NCBI RefSeq assembly: GCF_047663525.1
Contig: NC_092587.1
Coordinates: 35,951,001 to 36,015,000, forward strand
Direction of reading: 5' to 3'
Length of the DNA: 64,000 nt
Source of the DNA: Anas platyrhynchos
Lineage: Eukaryota; Chordata; Aves; Anseriformes; Anatidae
The notes under the pieces were generated by a model, which made no database searches, was not told the origin of the DNA, and saw only the letters and a list, made by a program, of their open reading frames with translations. The position numbers and the translations under genes are program-made. Each line of letters starts with the position of its first letter. The first letter of the stretch is position 1. Of the stretch, positions 13,785 to 26,706 are shown piece by piece.

Positions 13785-14061
13785 GTGTCGCGGTGGACAC
13801 CTAGCTGAACATGAACCAGCAATGTGCCCTTGCCACAAAGAAGGCTAATGGTGTCCACTCATTGGAGGAGTGTTGCTGGTAGGTTGAGGGATGTGATCCT
13901 TCACCTCTACTCAGCACTGGTGAGATGCACCTGGAGGGCTGGGTCCAGTACTTGGCTACACAGTACAAGGGAGGCATGGACATGCAGGAGAGAGCCCAGT
14001 GAAGGGCCACTGAGACAATTAAAAGATATGTCCTATCAGAAAAGGCTGAGAGAGTTGGGAC
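13785..14061 (+). mobile_element. CR1 LINE, 5' part of interrupted copy
   Basis: The sequence AACATGAACCAGCAATGTGC, then AGAAGGCTAATGGTGTCC and GAGAGAGTTGGGACTG, follows the order of CR1 ORF2 near its C-terminus. The element then breaks off and resumes at about 14644, interrupted by an LTR. Frames are degraded. Confidence 0.9.
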
Positions 14062-14643
14062 TGTTTTGCTCTACTGGGTCAGGCTGGAATGGAGGTAATC
14101 TCCTTCAGAGCAGCCCATGTGGTGAGGTGTTTTGGATTTATGACTAAATCAGTGCTGATAACACAGCAGTGTTTTGACTTTTGTTGAGCAGTGTCTGCAC
14201 AATGTTGAGGCTTTCTCTTTTTTCCAGCTCTGCCCCAAAGGAAATGAGCTGTAGATGGGCATGAAGTTGGAGGGAACATAGCCAGGACAGCTGACCAAAG
14301 GTCCAAAGGGATACTCCCTGTCATGCAATGTCATGCTTAGCAGTAAGAGCTCAAGGAAAGGAGGAAGTGAGGATTCTCATGGTTATGGCATTTGTCTTCC
14401 CAAGTAACTGTCATGTGCTTAACAGAAGGAGACTAAATACTGATCTGCTGATGGGAAGCAGTGGACAAGTTCCTTATTTAGCTTTGCTTGTGTGCACAGC
14501 TTTTGCTTCACTTATTCTTCTGTCTTTATCTTGATTCATGAATATTCCCACCTTCCTTCTGTTTTCTCCCCATACCTTGGGAGGAGGGAATGAGTAAGCG
14601 GCTGTGTGGGTGTTTGGCTGCTGGCTGGGGTCAACCCACCACA
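14062..14643 (-). mobile_element. Solo LTR of an avian ERVL-type endogenous retrovirus
   Basis: Read on the minus strand, it starts TGTGGTGGGTTGACCCCAGC and ends AGTAGAGCAAAACA, giving the expected TG...CA ends over 582 bases. The inner motif CTGCTGTGTTATCAGCACTG followed by AAATCCAAAACA is characteristic of a widespread bird ERVL LTR family. No internal retroviral genes flank it, so it is a solo LTR left after recombination. A clear target-site duplication was not visible, so the ends may be off by a few bases. Confidence 0.8.
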
Positions 14644-14998
14644 CTTGCCTAGGGAAGAGAAGGCTCAGGGGATATCTCGTCAATCTGTATGAATATCCAG
14701 ACACACGGAGAACAGAAACAGGCTCTTTTCAGTGGTGCCCAGCGGCAGGGCAAGAGGCAAAGGGCATGACCTGGAGCACAGAAGGTTACACCTGAACACC
14801 AGGCAGCACTTCTGTGCTTTGATGGAGCTCTGCCACGAACTGCCCAAGGAGGCTGTGGAGTCTCCCTCCTTGGAGATCTTCAAAAGCCACATGAACATGG
14901 TCCTAGGCAGCCTGCACTGAGTGGCCCTGCTGGAGCAGGAGTTGGGCCAGATGACCTCTGGAGGTGCCTTCTAGCCTCAACCATTCTGTGATTCTGTT
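14644..14998 (+). mobile_element. CR1 LINE, 3' part of interrupted copy
   Basis: CR1 resumes with GAAGAGAAGGCTCAGGGGAT, then GAACACCAGGCAGCACTTCT and GGGCCAGATGACCTCTGGAG, and ends ACCATTCTGTGATTCTG. This completes the copy that begins at 13785. The 3' end runs straight into an ATTTT array. Confidence 0.95.
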
Positions 14999-15072
14999 TT
15001 TATTTTATTTTATTTTATTTTATTTTATTTTATTTTATTTTATTTTATTTTATTTTATTTTATTTTATTTTT
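14997..15072. repeat. (ATTTT)14 array at CR1 3' end
   Basis: Fourteen perfect ATTTT units at 15002-15071 are preceded by five T, starting at the very end of the CR1 copy. The array probably grew from the T-rich CR1 junction. Confidence 0.97.
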
Positions 15073-18000
15073 ATATAAAAAATCTTTCTTTCTCTTTGTT
15101 TTCTTGTCTGTCTGTTTAGCCCTCTTTAACACTCACTCTGGAGCCTGAGAGACACATACATGTATGTGAGCTGAAACAATTTACTAACCCAGCAAACTTT
15201 TTTTTTTTTCTTTCTTTCTTTTTTCCCCCTGGATTAGTAAATAAACTAAGATCACAGCTGTGTGCAACAAGCGTTAAACCTAGTGAGAACTGGGAAGTGC
15301 AACATCTGAATAGCAGAGAGAAAATGGCAGAGCTGCAACCTTCTCTGAGCTCTTTGTCTGTGGGCCCAGGGTGGGGAGAGCCAGTCTGAGTGATCTCTGA
15401 CAGAGTGGCTGAGTTAATTTTCTCTTGTGGGTTTTCAGAAACTAAGTTTTCTGTATTTTAGAAAAAGGTGAGGAGTAGTTGCATATTTGGGGTGAAACCT
15501 GCCCTTACCAAGATATCAGTGTCCAAACAAACACAAAATAATGCCCTGTTCCCCTTGAGCTGCCATCCCACTCTTCTGGCTTTTCTGTAGGGCATTTTCC
15601 CTAGAATACAAGCCCTCTAAAGATCCTTAAAGCACCTTTCACTCAGATGGGATCTTAAGAATACCTATTGCTTTTCAGGCTTGTAGCTCCTTCACTTTGC
15701 TTACCTCATTCTGTTCTTCCATTCCTGCCCACTTCAGACTGGATGAAGAGTAAGTCTTTCATGTGGTAGTGAAATGTGAGCTAAAATGGACCTCTTTTCA
15801 TGGAAAAACATAGAGAACAAAAAGTTACAACCTTACCATTGAACACTCACGTTTAAAATACTGAAGTTCTAGAAAAGAAAGGACTATTATGTCTCGGGAA
15901 GCAAGAAAGCACAGAAGAATTGAAGCAAGACTGGGGTTCCACCTACAGCCATATGCCTGGGGTTAGTTCAAACTCATTTTATCTTTTACTGTTTCCACCC
16001 AGGTACAACTGAGTGCTCTGCTTGCAGGCACTCCACAGCTTCACTGGCTCCTTGTTTACAGACTCCAACATCATTCATTCTCCCTTTAATTCTGACTATT
16101 TTACTGTAATATCCTTTGCAAAATATCAGAGGATAGAGTAAATTATTTTTACAATTACTTGTACGTATCTGTGGTTTTAGAAGTGGGAACTAGAGAACTT
16201 GCTGAATAACTTGCTTTTCTACCTAGTTCTTTGTCTTTAGCACGACAATTTCTGAACTGCCAGCTGAACACTACCAGTGCATATAGTTTTTCTATTTAAA
16301 AGCCATAAAAAATTATTCAGAATAAGAGTTGCATTAATGCAGTGAGGTGTGTGTGTGTGTTTTTTTTTTGCTCTTTTTTTTTTTTTAATTCAATCTGCTG
16401 CTGAAGGATATGTTTGCGTGTTCTAGTGAAAGTCTATCTGAGTTTATAAAGTATTTTAAAGAGGAAGGTATCTGTTTTCTAGGAACGTGTGTGGTTGATA
16501 GAGTCTTCCTGGGTTTCTACAGCTGAAGTTATTACTTCCTAGGCTATGAAGCAGTGCTCAGCACACACAGGTTATTGTGGGCTTCAGTTATGATAGATAT
16601 GTGTGTACTTAAGTCTCTCCTGGAGACATGAAAGGATATTTTTACTTTGCTTTGCTTTATGAGCTCTTCTAAAATGTGGTCTCCACTTCAGAGACACTGC
16701 TGTAATGAAATATTTTCTAATATCCCATGCAAATATCAGCCTTTATACGCTGAGGCCAAAATAAATATAGACTAAAGACTACATCTACGCTGTCCTTAGG
16801 AACATGCTAGAGACCTGTATTTTAGGAGCCTGTTCTACATGTCCACACTGCCATGATGCCTCTGTGCTCTGCATTGCCTTTCAGAGAACAGTGTTGGAGT
16901 CAGTGTTAGCCAGGTACCATTACCAAGCGCTGTGGTAGGTCTTGTAGGCACTGGATGAACAGATAGAGACCCAGCTATGCCTCTCCTGCAAGGTATGCAA
17001 GGTTGGTTTCCTCCAAGAGGTACGTGTTTCTCCCCTAGAAGGCGGAGCAGTGTGTATCTTGCTGCCAGGCAGCATAAAAGGATGATAAATTTTAGGGCAA
17101 ACACAGACCCATTCAGATATGGTTGAAACTCACCACAGAAGTACCTAAAGAGATTTATCTTAGATTTGGGGTTTCTCAGCAGGGAGGTAAAATGGCAAAC
17201 TCTCCAGGCAACCCACTTGCCCTCCTTTGGCAGACCACCAGAAAAGCCAACTCCCCCTTCCACCCAAGACTTCTGAAAATATCCAGCTCCTTCCCTGTGA
17301 CAAAAAATGTCTGGAAGCTTCTGTAAAGAAATGTCTCTGTTCCCTTGGGTTGTGTCTTTTCAAATGCAGTGTCCAAGATAAAGTTTGAGATAAAGAGTTA
17401 GCCTAAAGGTGGGAGCTGAATCCATTTCTGAATGTGATAAATTCACTGCTGCATTGCGCACCCCTTTGCCAAGCCTGCTGTAAAAGCCTGGGGAAAGGAG
17501 AAGAGGAGCACAGTGTTCCTTTTCGATGTGTAGATGCTGCTGGATGTTTGTCTGAAGCACTTGGTTCCCTGTAATTGCAGTTCTGACTTTAGGACTAAAA
17601 TGTGTATTTGTTTACTTTAGATTTCTAATCCTGTTCATTCTGTCATGGAACTGCACACATTATTCCAATCATAGCAGGGCAGTCCATAGCTTCTTGACTT
17701 ACCATGTAGCCAGCCCAGCCTCTTTGAAATCAAAGGCTTGGGGCTTATTTTGTTTCTTTTGCTTCTTTTAAATAAAGAGACTTTCCAAACAAAAAGCCAA
17801 ACAAATTTTCCTGTGGCCTTCCTAGATTTGTTCTGCTTCAGTTAAAGAAAGATGTAGGACAAGTTAAAGTATGTTAAGAAACAATGGAAAAAAAAAAAAC
17901 AAAAACACACCAACAAAGAGTAATCCACTTTTTCTGTGCTGAAGAGCTCCCTAAACAAAAGCAGCAACCTTTTAGGGTTTGAATCTGGGTGTCCTTGCAA

Positions 18001-21000
18001 TCTGTGTCTGACCTCACCTCCCAGAACAATGAACCCCCTCACAAAGCGAGTGCCAACTGTGAGCTGAGTGTTCATTTGAACTTCCTCCAGCTCGAGAAGA
18101 AAGGGAAGCAAGAAATTCCTCTTGAGATGCCAGCGGGTCTCCTACGTGTGACTGGCAGCTCTGAGGGATTCCAGATGGCTTAAGCCCTTCTTTTGAACAT
18201 GTCTTTTGATCTCATTTAAATTTCCTCCTGATTTCACCTGCTCTGTGTTTACCAACTGGAGAATACGCAGGTGGATGTATTAACTCCACCATAGGGTACA
18301 AAGGGATTAAAGGGAAGTTATGCGCAGGATGGAGTTTGTGTAGTACAGCTAATAGAGCTCCAGCTCTGCTCCATGATTTATGATTCAGAAACCACAGTAT
18401 AATTTTAACAGACAGAACAAACAAATGAAAAACTTTCTCCATCCCCAGCGTGTGTTTTCTGAATGGTACAATGTTTACTCTTCAATCTGGTGGTCACCTA
18501 GAAAATCAAGTAAGACCAAGAAACTTTTTTAGAATTAACTTTTGGGATCACAATTTTTATCCTGTTCCTTGTTAACATATTTACAGCTCTCTCTATTCAC
18601 AAACTTAGACAAAGTCGTCCTTCAAACTTTCAAACTATGCTTAGCTGTCAGACTTTTTTTTTTCCATAACAAGTAGCAACAAATAACAGCACTTGTGCTA
18701 ATGACAGTGGTCTTGTAACATCAATGTTTTAGCTGAACGAACCTTGCAGAAGGAGGCAGAGCAGTCAGGATCATGCCCTGGATGCAAGAAGACCTCAGAA
18801 TCAAACAGATAAACAAGATGGATGCACTGGGTCCTTGTTAAGGAGGGCATGAAGCAGGCCAGTCTGCAGAGACAAAGACTTTCTTTGGTTGGGTTAGTGT
18901 GTACTTTCATCTGAGAAGGGATTTTCTTGCTCCATTTAAACTCATGACTGTAGAGCACTTCTTAACTTTGGTGTAGGTAGGCACCCCATCTGTATCTCAG
19001 CTGTGTCAAGATGAGACCCAGGTGTAAAATTTTCCCCATAGTGTGGTTTCTGTGGAGTATATAAGCTAGGAGAAAGCTGTTTCACACTTTTTCCATGTTT
19101 ATGGTGTACTGCCATGGACTTCAGACATCAGTTATTTAAGTATGTGTTTGTACGTCACTTCATGCAGTCTTAGTCTCAGGCACTGCAGATAAAATAGGTA
19201 TTTTAATCTTAAACCCATGGTGGAATCAGATAGCCATACGTCAAGACTGCACAAGCTACTGGCACAAGTACAGTGATGCAAATGTGAATGGCACGGCCAG
19301 ATAAAATTAACTCTACCCCATCTGAAACCGAAAGAGGTACATTTCAGGATAACCCTCTCATCTGCTTAGTGGTGTCTAGCCTAGCAAATGTATGCAGCCC
19401 TTATGTTGTGTCCCTACTTCAGACTTTCATTGACTTCAGTGGGAATTGTGCATAGATGTGATACCATTTGCCTATCACTTGGTCCAAAAAAAAAATAAAT
19501 AATAATAATACTTGCAACAGACAACAGAGAATATGAGACTTGGAGTTTTCCTACTGGAAACAGGAAGACCTGAAGTTTTACTGTGATCAAAATCACTGGA
19601 AAGGAGTACAAGAGATGACATTACTCATCAAAAATAGGTCTAAAAACCCTGTACAGATGAGGTTTGCACCTACTGTGTCCCTATGCTATATCAGATTTTT
19701 CTGTGATCCAACATTAGAGCTAAGAGAAACTAAATTCACCTAGCGACTCTAGGTGAATAGAGACTCATCTGCTTCCTCAGCTATCATGCACAGCCGCAGC
19801 TCCCATGCCTGTCCTTCCACCTGTCCTTGGCCCTAATATTGCATCTCCTTTAGAGTATGGGACTGTCAGAGTCAATGACATGGTGGACACCATTGATGAT
19901 GCATACCAGCCAGAGAACATGCATCGCTTAATGACTGTTTTGTTACTTGTTTTTAAGTAAAACCCCAATCATGTTGTTTTCCAGAAATACATGAGCTTTC
20001 CCCTGCCACATGATTCATACCTGCTGGAAAGATATGGTTAGGTCCCCAGCCAAGTCACCCAAACACCCTGAGCTTGCCCTTTCTGACTGCTTGCTTCAGA
20101 AGAGTCTCATCTGACCAGTGTAGATGTTTGTAACTCAGAGAGCCTTCCAGACGCCATCTCTAATTAAAGGAGAGAAACAGGCACTTCCACAGCATGATTC
20201 TTCCCATCCTAAACAAACAAACAGAGCAGTCACTCCAGCAAACAGCTCTGCTGACTAGAGAGGGAACATGTGGCAGCCAGCATAAATTTAACTCCCTGCC
20301 TAACATCAAGCGAGAGGAGACCTACCACTTGTTGATGGCAGAGTCACACTTGTTCCTTGTCCTCCCCTCGGGGTAAGTCAGTAGGGATGCCTCTATTTTC
20401 TTATTTTCACTCGGTGTGGTGCCCAAACCAGCTTGGCACGAGGCAGGCTGAGAGCCCTGCCTGCAGCCATTCCTGTGGCTGGCAGCTGGACGGGCCTCCC
20501 CTGGCCGTGGCATCTTCTCATCCATTCACATCGGTGCTGAGCAATGCGAGGCACCTCCCGCTCCTCGTCCCTCGAGGACTGAACACGTTGCTTTTCAAAC
20601 GTTCCCAGCTCTCGCTGCTACAGCTGCTGAAGAGCTGCCGTGGGTTTCTCTTCTGAAGAGCCCAGTCTGCTGGTCCGCAATCACACCAGCCAGCCAGCTC
20701 CAGGTTCTCCTGACCTAACATGGGAAGGAAAAACCCTGCTTGGGCTTTGCTCTATTTCCAAGTTCCCATGGAGCTTGTCTGTTTAATTAAGGCTTTGAAC
20801 CCGCAACCTATAGAGCATTTGATGATGTGTACATCTATACCTTTGGTTTTCAGATAGACAGCATGGTGACAACATCCTCCTTGTTATGCCCTGGCTGGTG
20901 ACTGCGGCCTACAGTCGGGATGTGCTGTCAATTTTCATCCTCGGAGAGCCAGGTCTGGCAGCAAATGTTTCTCACCATTTCTTCATGGTAGACAATATTC

Positions 21001-24000
21001 CAGAGGCTACAGACAAGATGGAACGGTTTAAAGAGCAGCCTTTTGAAACACAGACATGAAAACGAAGCTCTGTTCAGCTGCGCTGTGTGGCAGATGTATC
21101 TCTCAGCCCTGGGTACAATGCTGGTAGTAAAACCACGTGAGCTTTCAGGCGATGTCCCAGGAAAATGTTCACATGTTGACTTTATGTGCATGAACGTTCT
21201 ACATGGTGTGGAAATCCTTTTGTTACCCAGTATTCAAAACATTTTCTTAGAAGAAAAGTGGGAAAATAAATGTCTGAGAGGAATAAGCAGCTGTTTGCTG
21301 TTAAAGATCAGCATGTTATACAATCAAGTTTACAATAACTGCTTTTAAATATAAACTAACTTCTGACCAGTGTTTTCCAACATACTGCAAAATCTGCATG
21401 TCATTCTTTTTGTCATTTACAAGTAAACACCCACTGGAGTGTTTTATAGTTTGTAAAATATGAAAAGGGCTTTGTTCATGAGAGACCACTTTGATTTACG
21501 GTAAGATGAAAACCTATGTGCCAGAAGCTTTTTTGTTTTTCTTGATCAGAACTGAGCAAACTTTTCTGCAGCTTGACCACTCTGGTCTCGTTGCCTAAAC
21601 ACACCAGCAAACAGCTAACAATTGTGGTGTCTTTTTTTTCCTTTCCTTTAACATAGTTTTCCTTCCCTCTGGACAGGGCAGATGTTGGAGAATGGCTTCA
21701 GCAGCCAGGAAAGGCCTCTTAATCTCCTGACAGGCCCACAGTACTTGAACCCACAAAAACAACAATAATGAGGAAGCTTGAAAAATAAACAAACCAAGTG
21801 GGTGCATCTCCATCTTCCCAGTGCCTCCACGCCAGACAGTAATGCTTAGCTACTGTGTAGAGCCAGCAACTGCAGCTATAAAAATAATGTAAGGTTAGAA
21901 AAGGTGGGGAAAAAAAAAATCCCTCAGAGTCACTGATAAAAAGGTAGAGTTGCCACACCTTTAAAATTATATTGTTACAAAGGAAACACTGCCAGCATTG
22001 TTGGATTTGTCAACCTCATTGTAACATTAGACAAAGAAAATGTCTTGTACACTACATGCTAGCAGCAAGAGCAACTTCTACAGATAACAACTTCCTTTCT
22101 TCTCCTTTTGTTTTCACAGGAGGGAGAGAGCAAAAAAAATATTTAAAAAAAAAAAATAAATTAGGGTTGATTTGAATATGAAGCAAGGATCTGCAATTAT
22201 CTTGAAATGTCTCCTACCCATTTCTGAAGTAGGTTTGAAACTTTTGCAAACAGCAACTTCCCCAGTTCCTGTTGTATGGCTATTTGCATGGCATTGCTTT
22301 GCTACCCTTTCGGACACTCTCCCTATTATACGAGTCCCTGTTTCTCCCATTGCTTAATCAGAAGGCGAGACCAGGACTTGACTCCATTGGCTCTGAAGTT
22401 TGAAAGATTTTTATAGAATTATTTCCTCTCATGGAGAAAAATAATTAAAGAAGTGGATAAGGGGTAGTGACTATTGCAATGTTTTCCACTGAGAATGGGA
22501 GTACTTTGGATACAGCTCGTTTAACAGAGAAAAAAAAAAGAATAAGCCTTGCCTTGGGTATGTTCACAATGCCATAGGACACCATGCGAGACAGACACCT
22601 CCTTTGTCTGTCTGTCTGTCTTCCCAGGCAAGGCTTCCTGGAGACTTCTGACTTTTTCCTGCCCTTGTCTAGTGCAGAGACATCCTCCTCAGCTGAGGGC
22701 ACGGGGAGCCCGCACCAAGCCTCTTTCTCATCCCAGTCCCTTGCAGGCAGAGAAGGGCAGAGTCTGCCCTACAGCTTCTGTGCTTAGGAAATTACTCATT
22801 TATTTTTGAATGACCTTAATCTAAAAGTCTTGTGGGCAAGAGTAGATGGTGGGCAAACTCTGGGCACTGCTGGGTCTGTTGTAGAGCACAGTAGTCATGA
22901 ACGATGTCTTGATAAATCCGCTGCAACTCTTTTGGTTGGTTATTAGTTGTTAAATTGGCCACAGCTGTGCCAGGTGGCGCTTTGGAAGGCAGGAAATAGC
23001 TGACGGGACCTGGATCAAGCACAACCAAGTAACAGCCTCAGCACTTTCTCATTCTGGGGGTGAATAATTGGTATGGACTGGGAGGTGTGGGGGAGAGATG
23101 GAAGAAAAACGTGCAAGGCTTTCTTTTTCCAGTGAATTTCAGCAAAGTTTGCGTGTTATATCATGTCCCGTTGGGTTTGAGTCTTAAATGGGAGATAAAA
23201 ATAAACTTCTTTATGTTCTGTGAGTAGATCACTGAAAGAGTGATTTAGGAGGAAGGAAAGCTAAGCCCTTTTTCCTAACCACCCATATGTTTATCATATG
23301 CGCATGGGAGCAGACAGGGACTTCTCACCCTGGAGAAGGAGCTAAAGCACAGGAGAAATTCACAGGGACTTGGAGAAAATTTGGAGCTTCTGCTCTTTCT
23401 TTTCTAGAAGCTCTATTCTCAGGAATCCCTAGACAGACAAAAAAAAGGGTGGCAAAAGATGAATTATGTTCTGGAACAATAGCTGGGTTTTAAAAGAGGT
23501 TTATGTGTGGCTCAGCAGGGCTTTGTGCTGGATCGCTCCCTGAGAACCTGCTGGGACTTCCAGCCCTGCACCAGGCAGTTCTGGGTGTACGACTAAGTTC
23601 ATGGATAAAGTTAATCTTTGATCTTAACATCTGGAAAGAGGGTCATTTTCAGGTATTTGAGTATTCAACAGGAAACTGTCTATGCCAGCAGGGTGATGCC
23701 AGGCAGGCCAGAGATGTACATCTCCTTTTGCTTCTGAAGATCAGTAACAAATGCTCTCCCCTCCTGCATTTACACCCATGGTTTCCAAAAACAAAACTTC
23801 AGCTGTCCTTACTCGATACTATAAAATGTGGTGGTTGGAGCATTCACATGAGAGGTTAGAGATGTATATGTGAAGCTGGATCATGACACAACAAGGAATT
23901 CAAGACACGATGTAGGAAAATAATCTAAAAGGGTGTTGGGGGTGGTGACAAGGAAGGAGACCGTCCCAGGGTTTGCTTTCCTGTCTAATCGGAGTCCTGT

Positions 24001-25109
24001 ATTTTAAGTGAAACGTTCCTTGGACAGGAGCCCTTGGAGAAGGCATCCACAGGTGTCTGCGTTAGCCACCGAGCTGGAGACCAGCTCCCCCACAGAGGCA
24101 TGAGCACCTGGTGCAGCGTGCTGGGCTCCACGGCTTGGGTGGCTGCAAACCTCAGAGCCAGATGCTAACAGGTGAAACCCATAAAAACAATCCAAGTGCT
24201 TTTTCAAGCTTACTTGGGGAGCAGTAAAGCATCTCCCCTCACCTTCCTTATGCTCTGAGTCTCAGGCACAGGAAGGACACGTACAGCTCCATGGATGCTG
24301 GTCCATGAGGAAGCTGCCAAATTGCCTACTCACTTCACAGATCCCACCCCAAATCTGTTATGCATCTAAGCATCAACCTCAATTTTTGGTGCTGCTTTTC
24401 CAGCAGCTGAAATAAAATGTCTTGTCCTGCAGTCCCTGCTCCCGCAGCTGTTTGTGTAGCACTGAGGGGCCACCAGCACCCCCTCCATGTGCTGTGGCAT
24501 CCCAGGCACAGCCTGAGCACTGACCACCTTCCCTCTCCCATTCACAAGTCTTCTTTTAGATTTTCTGGGCTCCAGCTGGATCTGAGAGCTCTGAGCAGCT
24601 GTGAAGCTGTATCTGACTACAATACCGTGACTGCTTTGCCAATGCTAAGGAGAGGGAACATAAATGTTTAGGAGATTTGTAGCTGCAGGAATAAGGTGGC
24701 ACATGAACTTGAAGCTGAGAATGGTTCTTGCAGGACTAGTATGTTTACCCGGTTCCTTGAAGAGTCTATCCAAATAATTTGAGAGCTAAAAATGATTGTT
24801 TCGGAGCACTTTCATAGCCGCAGACAATTTTAGCATCTTGTTAATTGCATATTTTGCAGGAACGTTACTTTTGGCTCAGGAAGAGGCCACAAGATGCATT
24901 GTTTGTTACTGCAGTTGTAGCCTTAGTGTCCTGGGTGACTTTCTCCAGAAGAGAGGTGCTTCTCAGGACTCTTTGACCCTTTTCTGTTGAACTCTGATCT
25001 TCCAGCTATGTGGCATGTAGGTCTGCTCATGGCTACCCTCGCACAGATTGTCGTGGGCTTTAAGCAGTTGCTTGCTCAAGGACAAAAGGACAAAACTAAG
25101 TCTGTGAAA
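15073..25109. other. Intergenic, no recognised gene
   Basis: This is about 10 kb of mostly unique sequence. Noted within it are T-rich tracts at 15199-15225 and 16361-16386 with a short GT repeat at 16349-16360, a perfect 10-base-stem inverted repeat at 19734-19758, a GC-richer stretch at 20380-20700, and a TGTC simple repeat near 22604-22622. No exon could be supported on either strand. Confidence 0.65.
19734..19758. repeat. Inverted repeat, 10-base stem, 5-base loop
   Basis: ATTCACCTAG at 19734-19743 pairs perfectly with CTAGGTGAAT at 19749-19758 around the loop CGACT. It is too short for a microRNA precursor and has no known function. Confidence 0.9.
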
Positions 25110-25222
25110 GACAATTGTTACCTGTATTTCACAGATGGAGATTTACAAAGTTTTTTGGCTGAGGTCACTTAGCTGTGTTTCCACAAGAGCAGAGGACTGA
25201 ACCCAGTGCTCTTCAGATCAGA
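25110..25222 (+). mobile_element. MIR-like ancient SINE remnant
   Basis: The order of motifs follows the MIR/core-SINE consensus: TATTTCACAGATGGAGATTT, then GGCTGAGGTCACTTAGCTG, then AGAGGACTGAACCCAGTGCT. MIR-family elements pre-date the amniote split and survive as rare, diverged copies in birds. The copy is strongly diverged and incomplete. Confidence 0.65.
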
Positions 25223-25499
25223 GAAGAGCATGACCACAGTCTAGTTTGCTCTCGTTAAAATTTCCATGGAACAATGTATGTAGCACAGCATTGCTTGATT
25301 GTGCTATAATGGGCTCAGTTTAGTAGGTTAACTTCTGTGGTGCTATGGTGTCTTTTCCTTCACTTAGGATGAAAAATGAGCTAAAACCCTGTGCTTCTTT
25401 TTATTTATTTATTAATTATTATCAATTTTTATACAAGGTTTTTTTTTTTTTTTTTATTATTATTATTATTTTTTTAGAACAGAAGGGGAAAGGGGAGGC

Positions 25500-25523
25500 T
25501 TTTTTTTTTTTTTTTTTTTTTTT
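25500..25523. repeat. T24 homopolymer run
   Basis: This is an uninterrupted run of 24 T, 60 bases after another T/ATT-rich tract (25439-25473). Confidence 0.9.
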
Positions 25524-26673
25524 AAAGAAATCTTATAGATGAGACCCATCTGGCAAAGACTGATGTGCACTCTTACCTCCTGTCTGTGATGGGCACCTCA
25601 CAAGTAGTTAACACAAGCACGGCCCTGCTGAGCCTGGACCCATGGTTGTAAAGGGTGCCTTATGAGATTTGGGCTTAAAGGTATATGGTTTCTTTGATCT
25701 TGTAAAATCTGCATCAGGCCATGGAAGGAAACATTTGACTTCAGGACTTCTGTTGTCCAGGTATCAAGGTATTTAAATAATTATCTGTTTTTTTTTTTTT
25801 TTCTTTTTTTTCTTTTTTTTTTTTTTAATTAAATAATTATGAGTAGGGGCTGAAATAGATAGAAACCCTACTTAATACTCCAAAGAACTGAAAGAGGCCA
25901 GCTTACTGTGGAGTCAGACTTACTCTGTGAATTTGGCTTGGCTGATTTAACTTGAAAATAATAATGCACACAAATAAGAACCTGAACTCCTTCCCCTAGG
26001 GTTTCCTGCCCTGATCTTTTGCTTGAAGAGACAATTCACATTTTTCATCTCTCTCAAAACAAATTAGGCCCACATGCCAGCATGACTTAGTGATTATGTA
26101 GTAATTACCTTGAATATTTATGCAGGATTTCAGTAGATAAGCTCAGGGTGAGTCATCAGAGGGATTTTATTCTCTTGCACAGTTTAGTCCCTAACTCCTT
26201 AAAAACATCACTTAGTTTCTACTGAAATGCCTTCTGCTTGGCTTGAATTTCAACAGGATTTTTATGCTGTCTGCGTTATTGTTCTTATTGCAAATGACAA
26301 TTTTATGAGCCATTCAGTGTTTGAATAACTCTTTTATTTGCATCAGTTCAGACTGGATTTTGATTGAGAGCCACAGACTTTATCTTGGTGTGTTTAATGT
26401 GGATGTTAAATCACAGAAATAAGATTTGAATTAGAAGGAAAAGTAAATCAGAACTTAAAAGTAAGACTCTGGCTTTGTGTAACTCTCCATATTAAGGCAA
26501 AAAGAATGTATGTGTGTAATTTGTTTGCCTCAGTCTTCCTGATGTAATTGCATTTTATTTATTTATTTATTTATTTTTTCCCTTAAAAAAGTGAAAGACC
26601 AAAATTTTGTCTCCTAAGTCCAGTTCCTGTGTCTCTTCAGTTGAATAAGAAATGTAAATGATTTCAGATTGCT

Positions 26674-26675
<2 letters not shown>

Positions 26676-26706
<31 letters not shown>
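26676..26706. repeat. T31 homopolymer run
   Basis: This is an uninterrupted run of 31 T with no recognised retroelement beside it. Confidence 0.9.

Noticed and set aside
22816..23028. 70-residue minus-strand open frame with a plausible amino-acid composition
   Set aside because: There are no clear splice sites and it matches no recognised protein; the length is compatible with chance.
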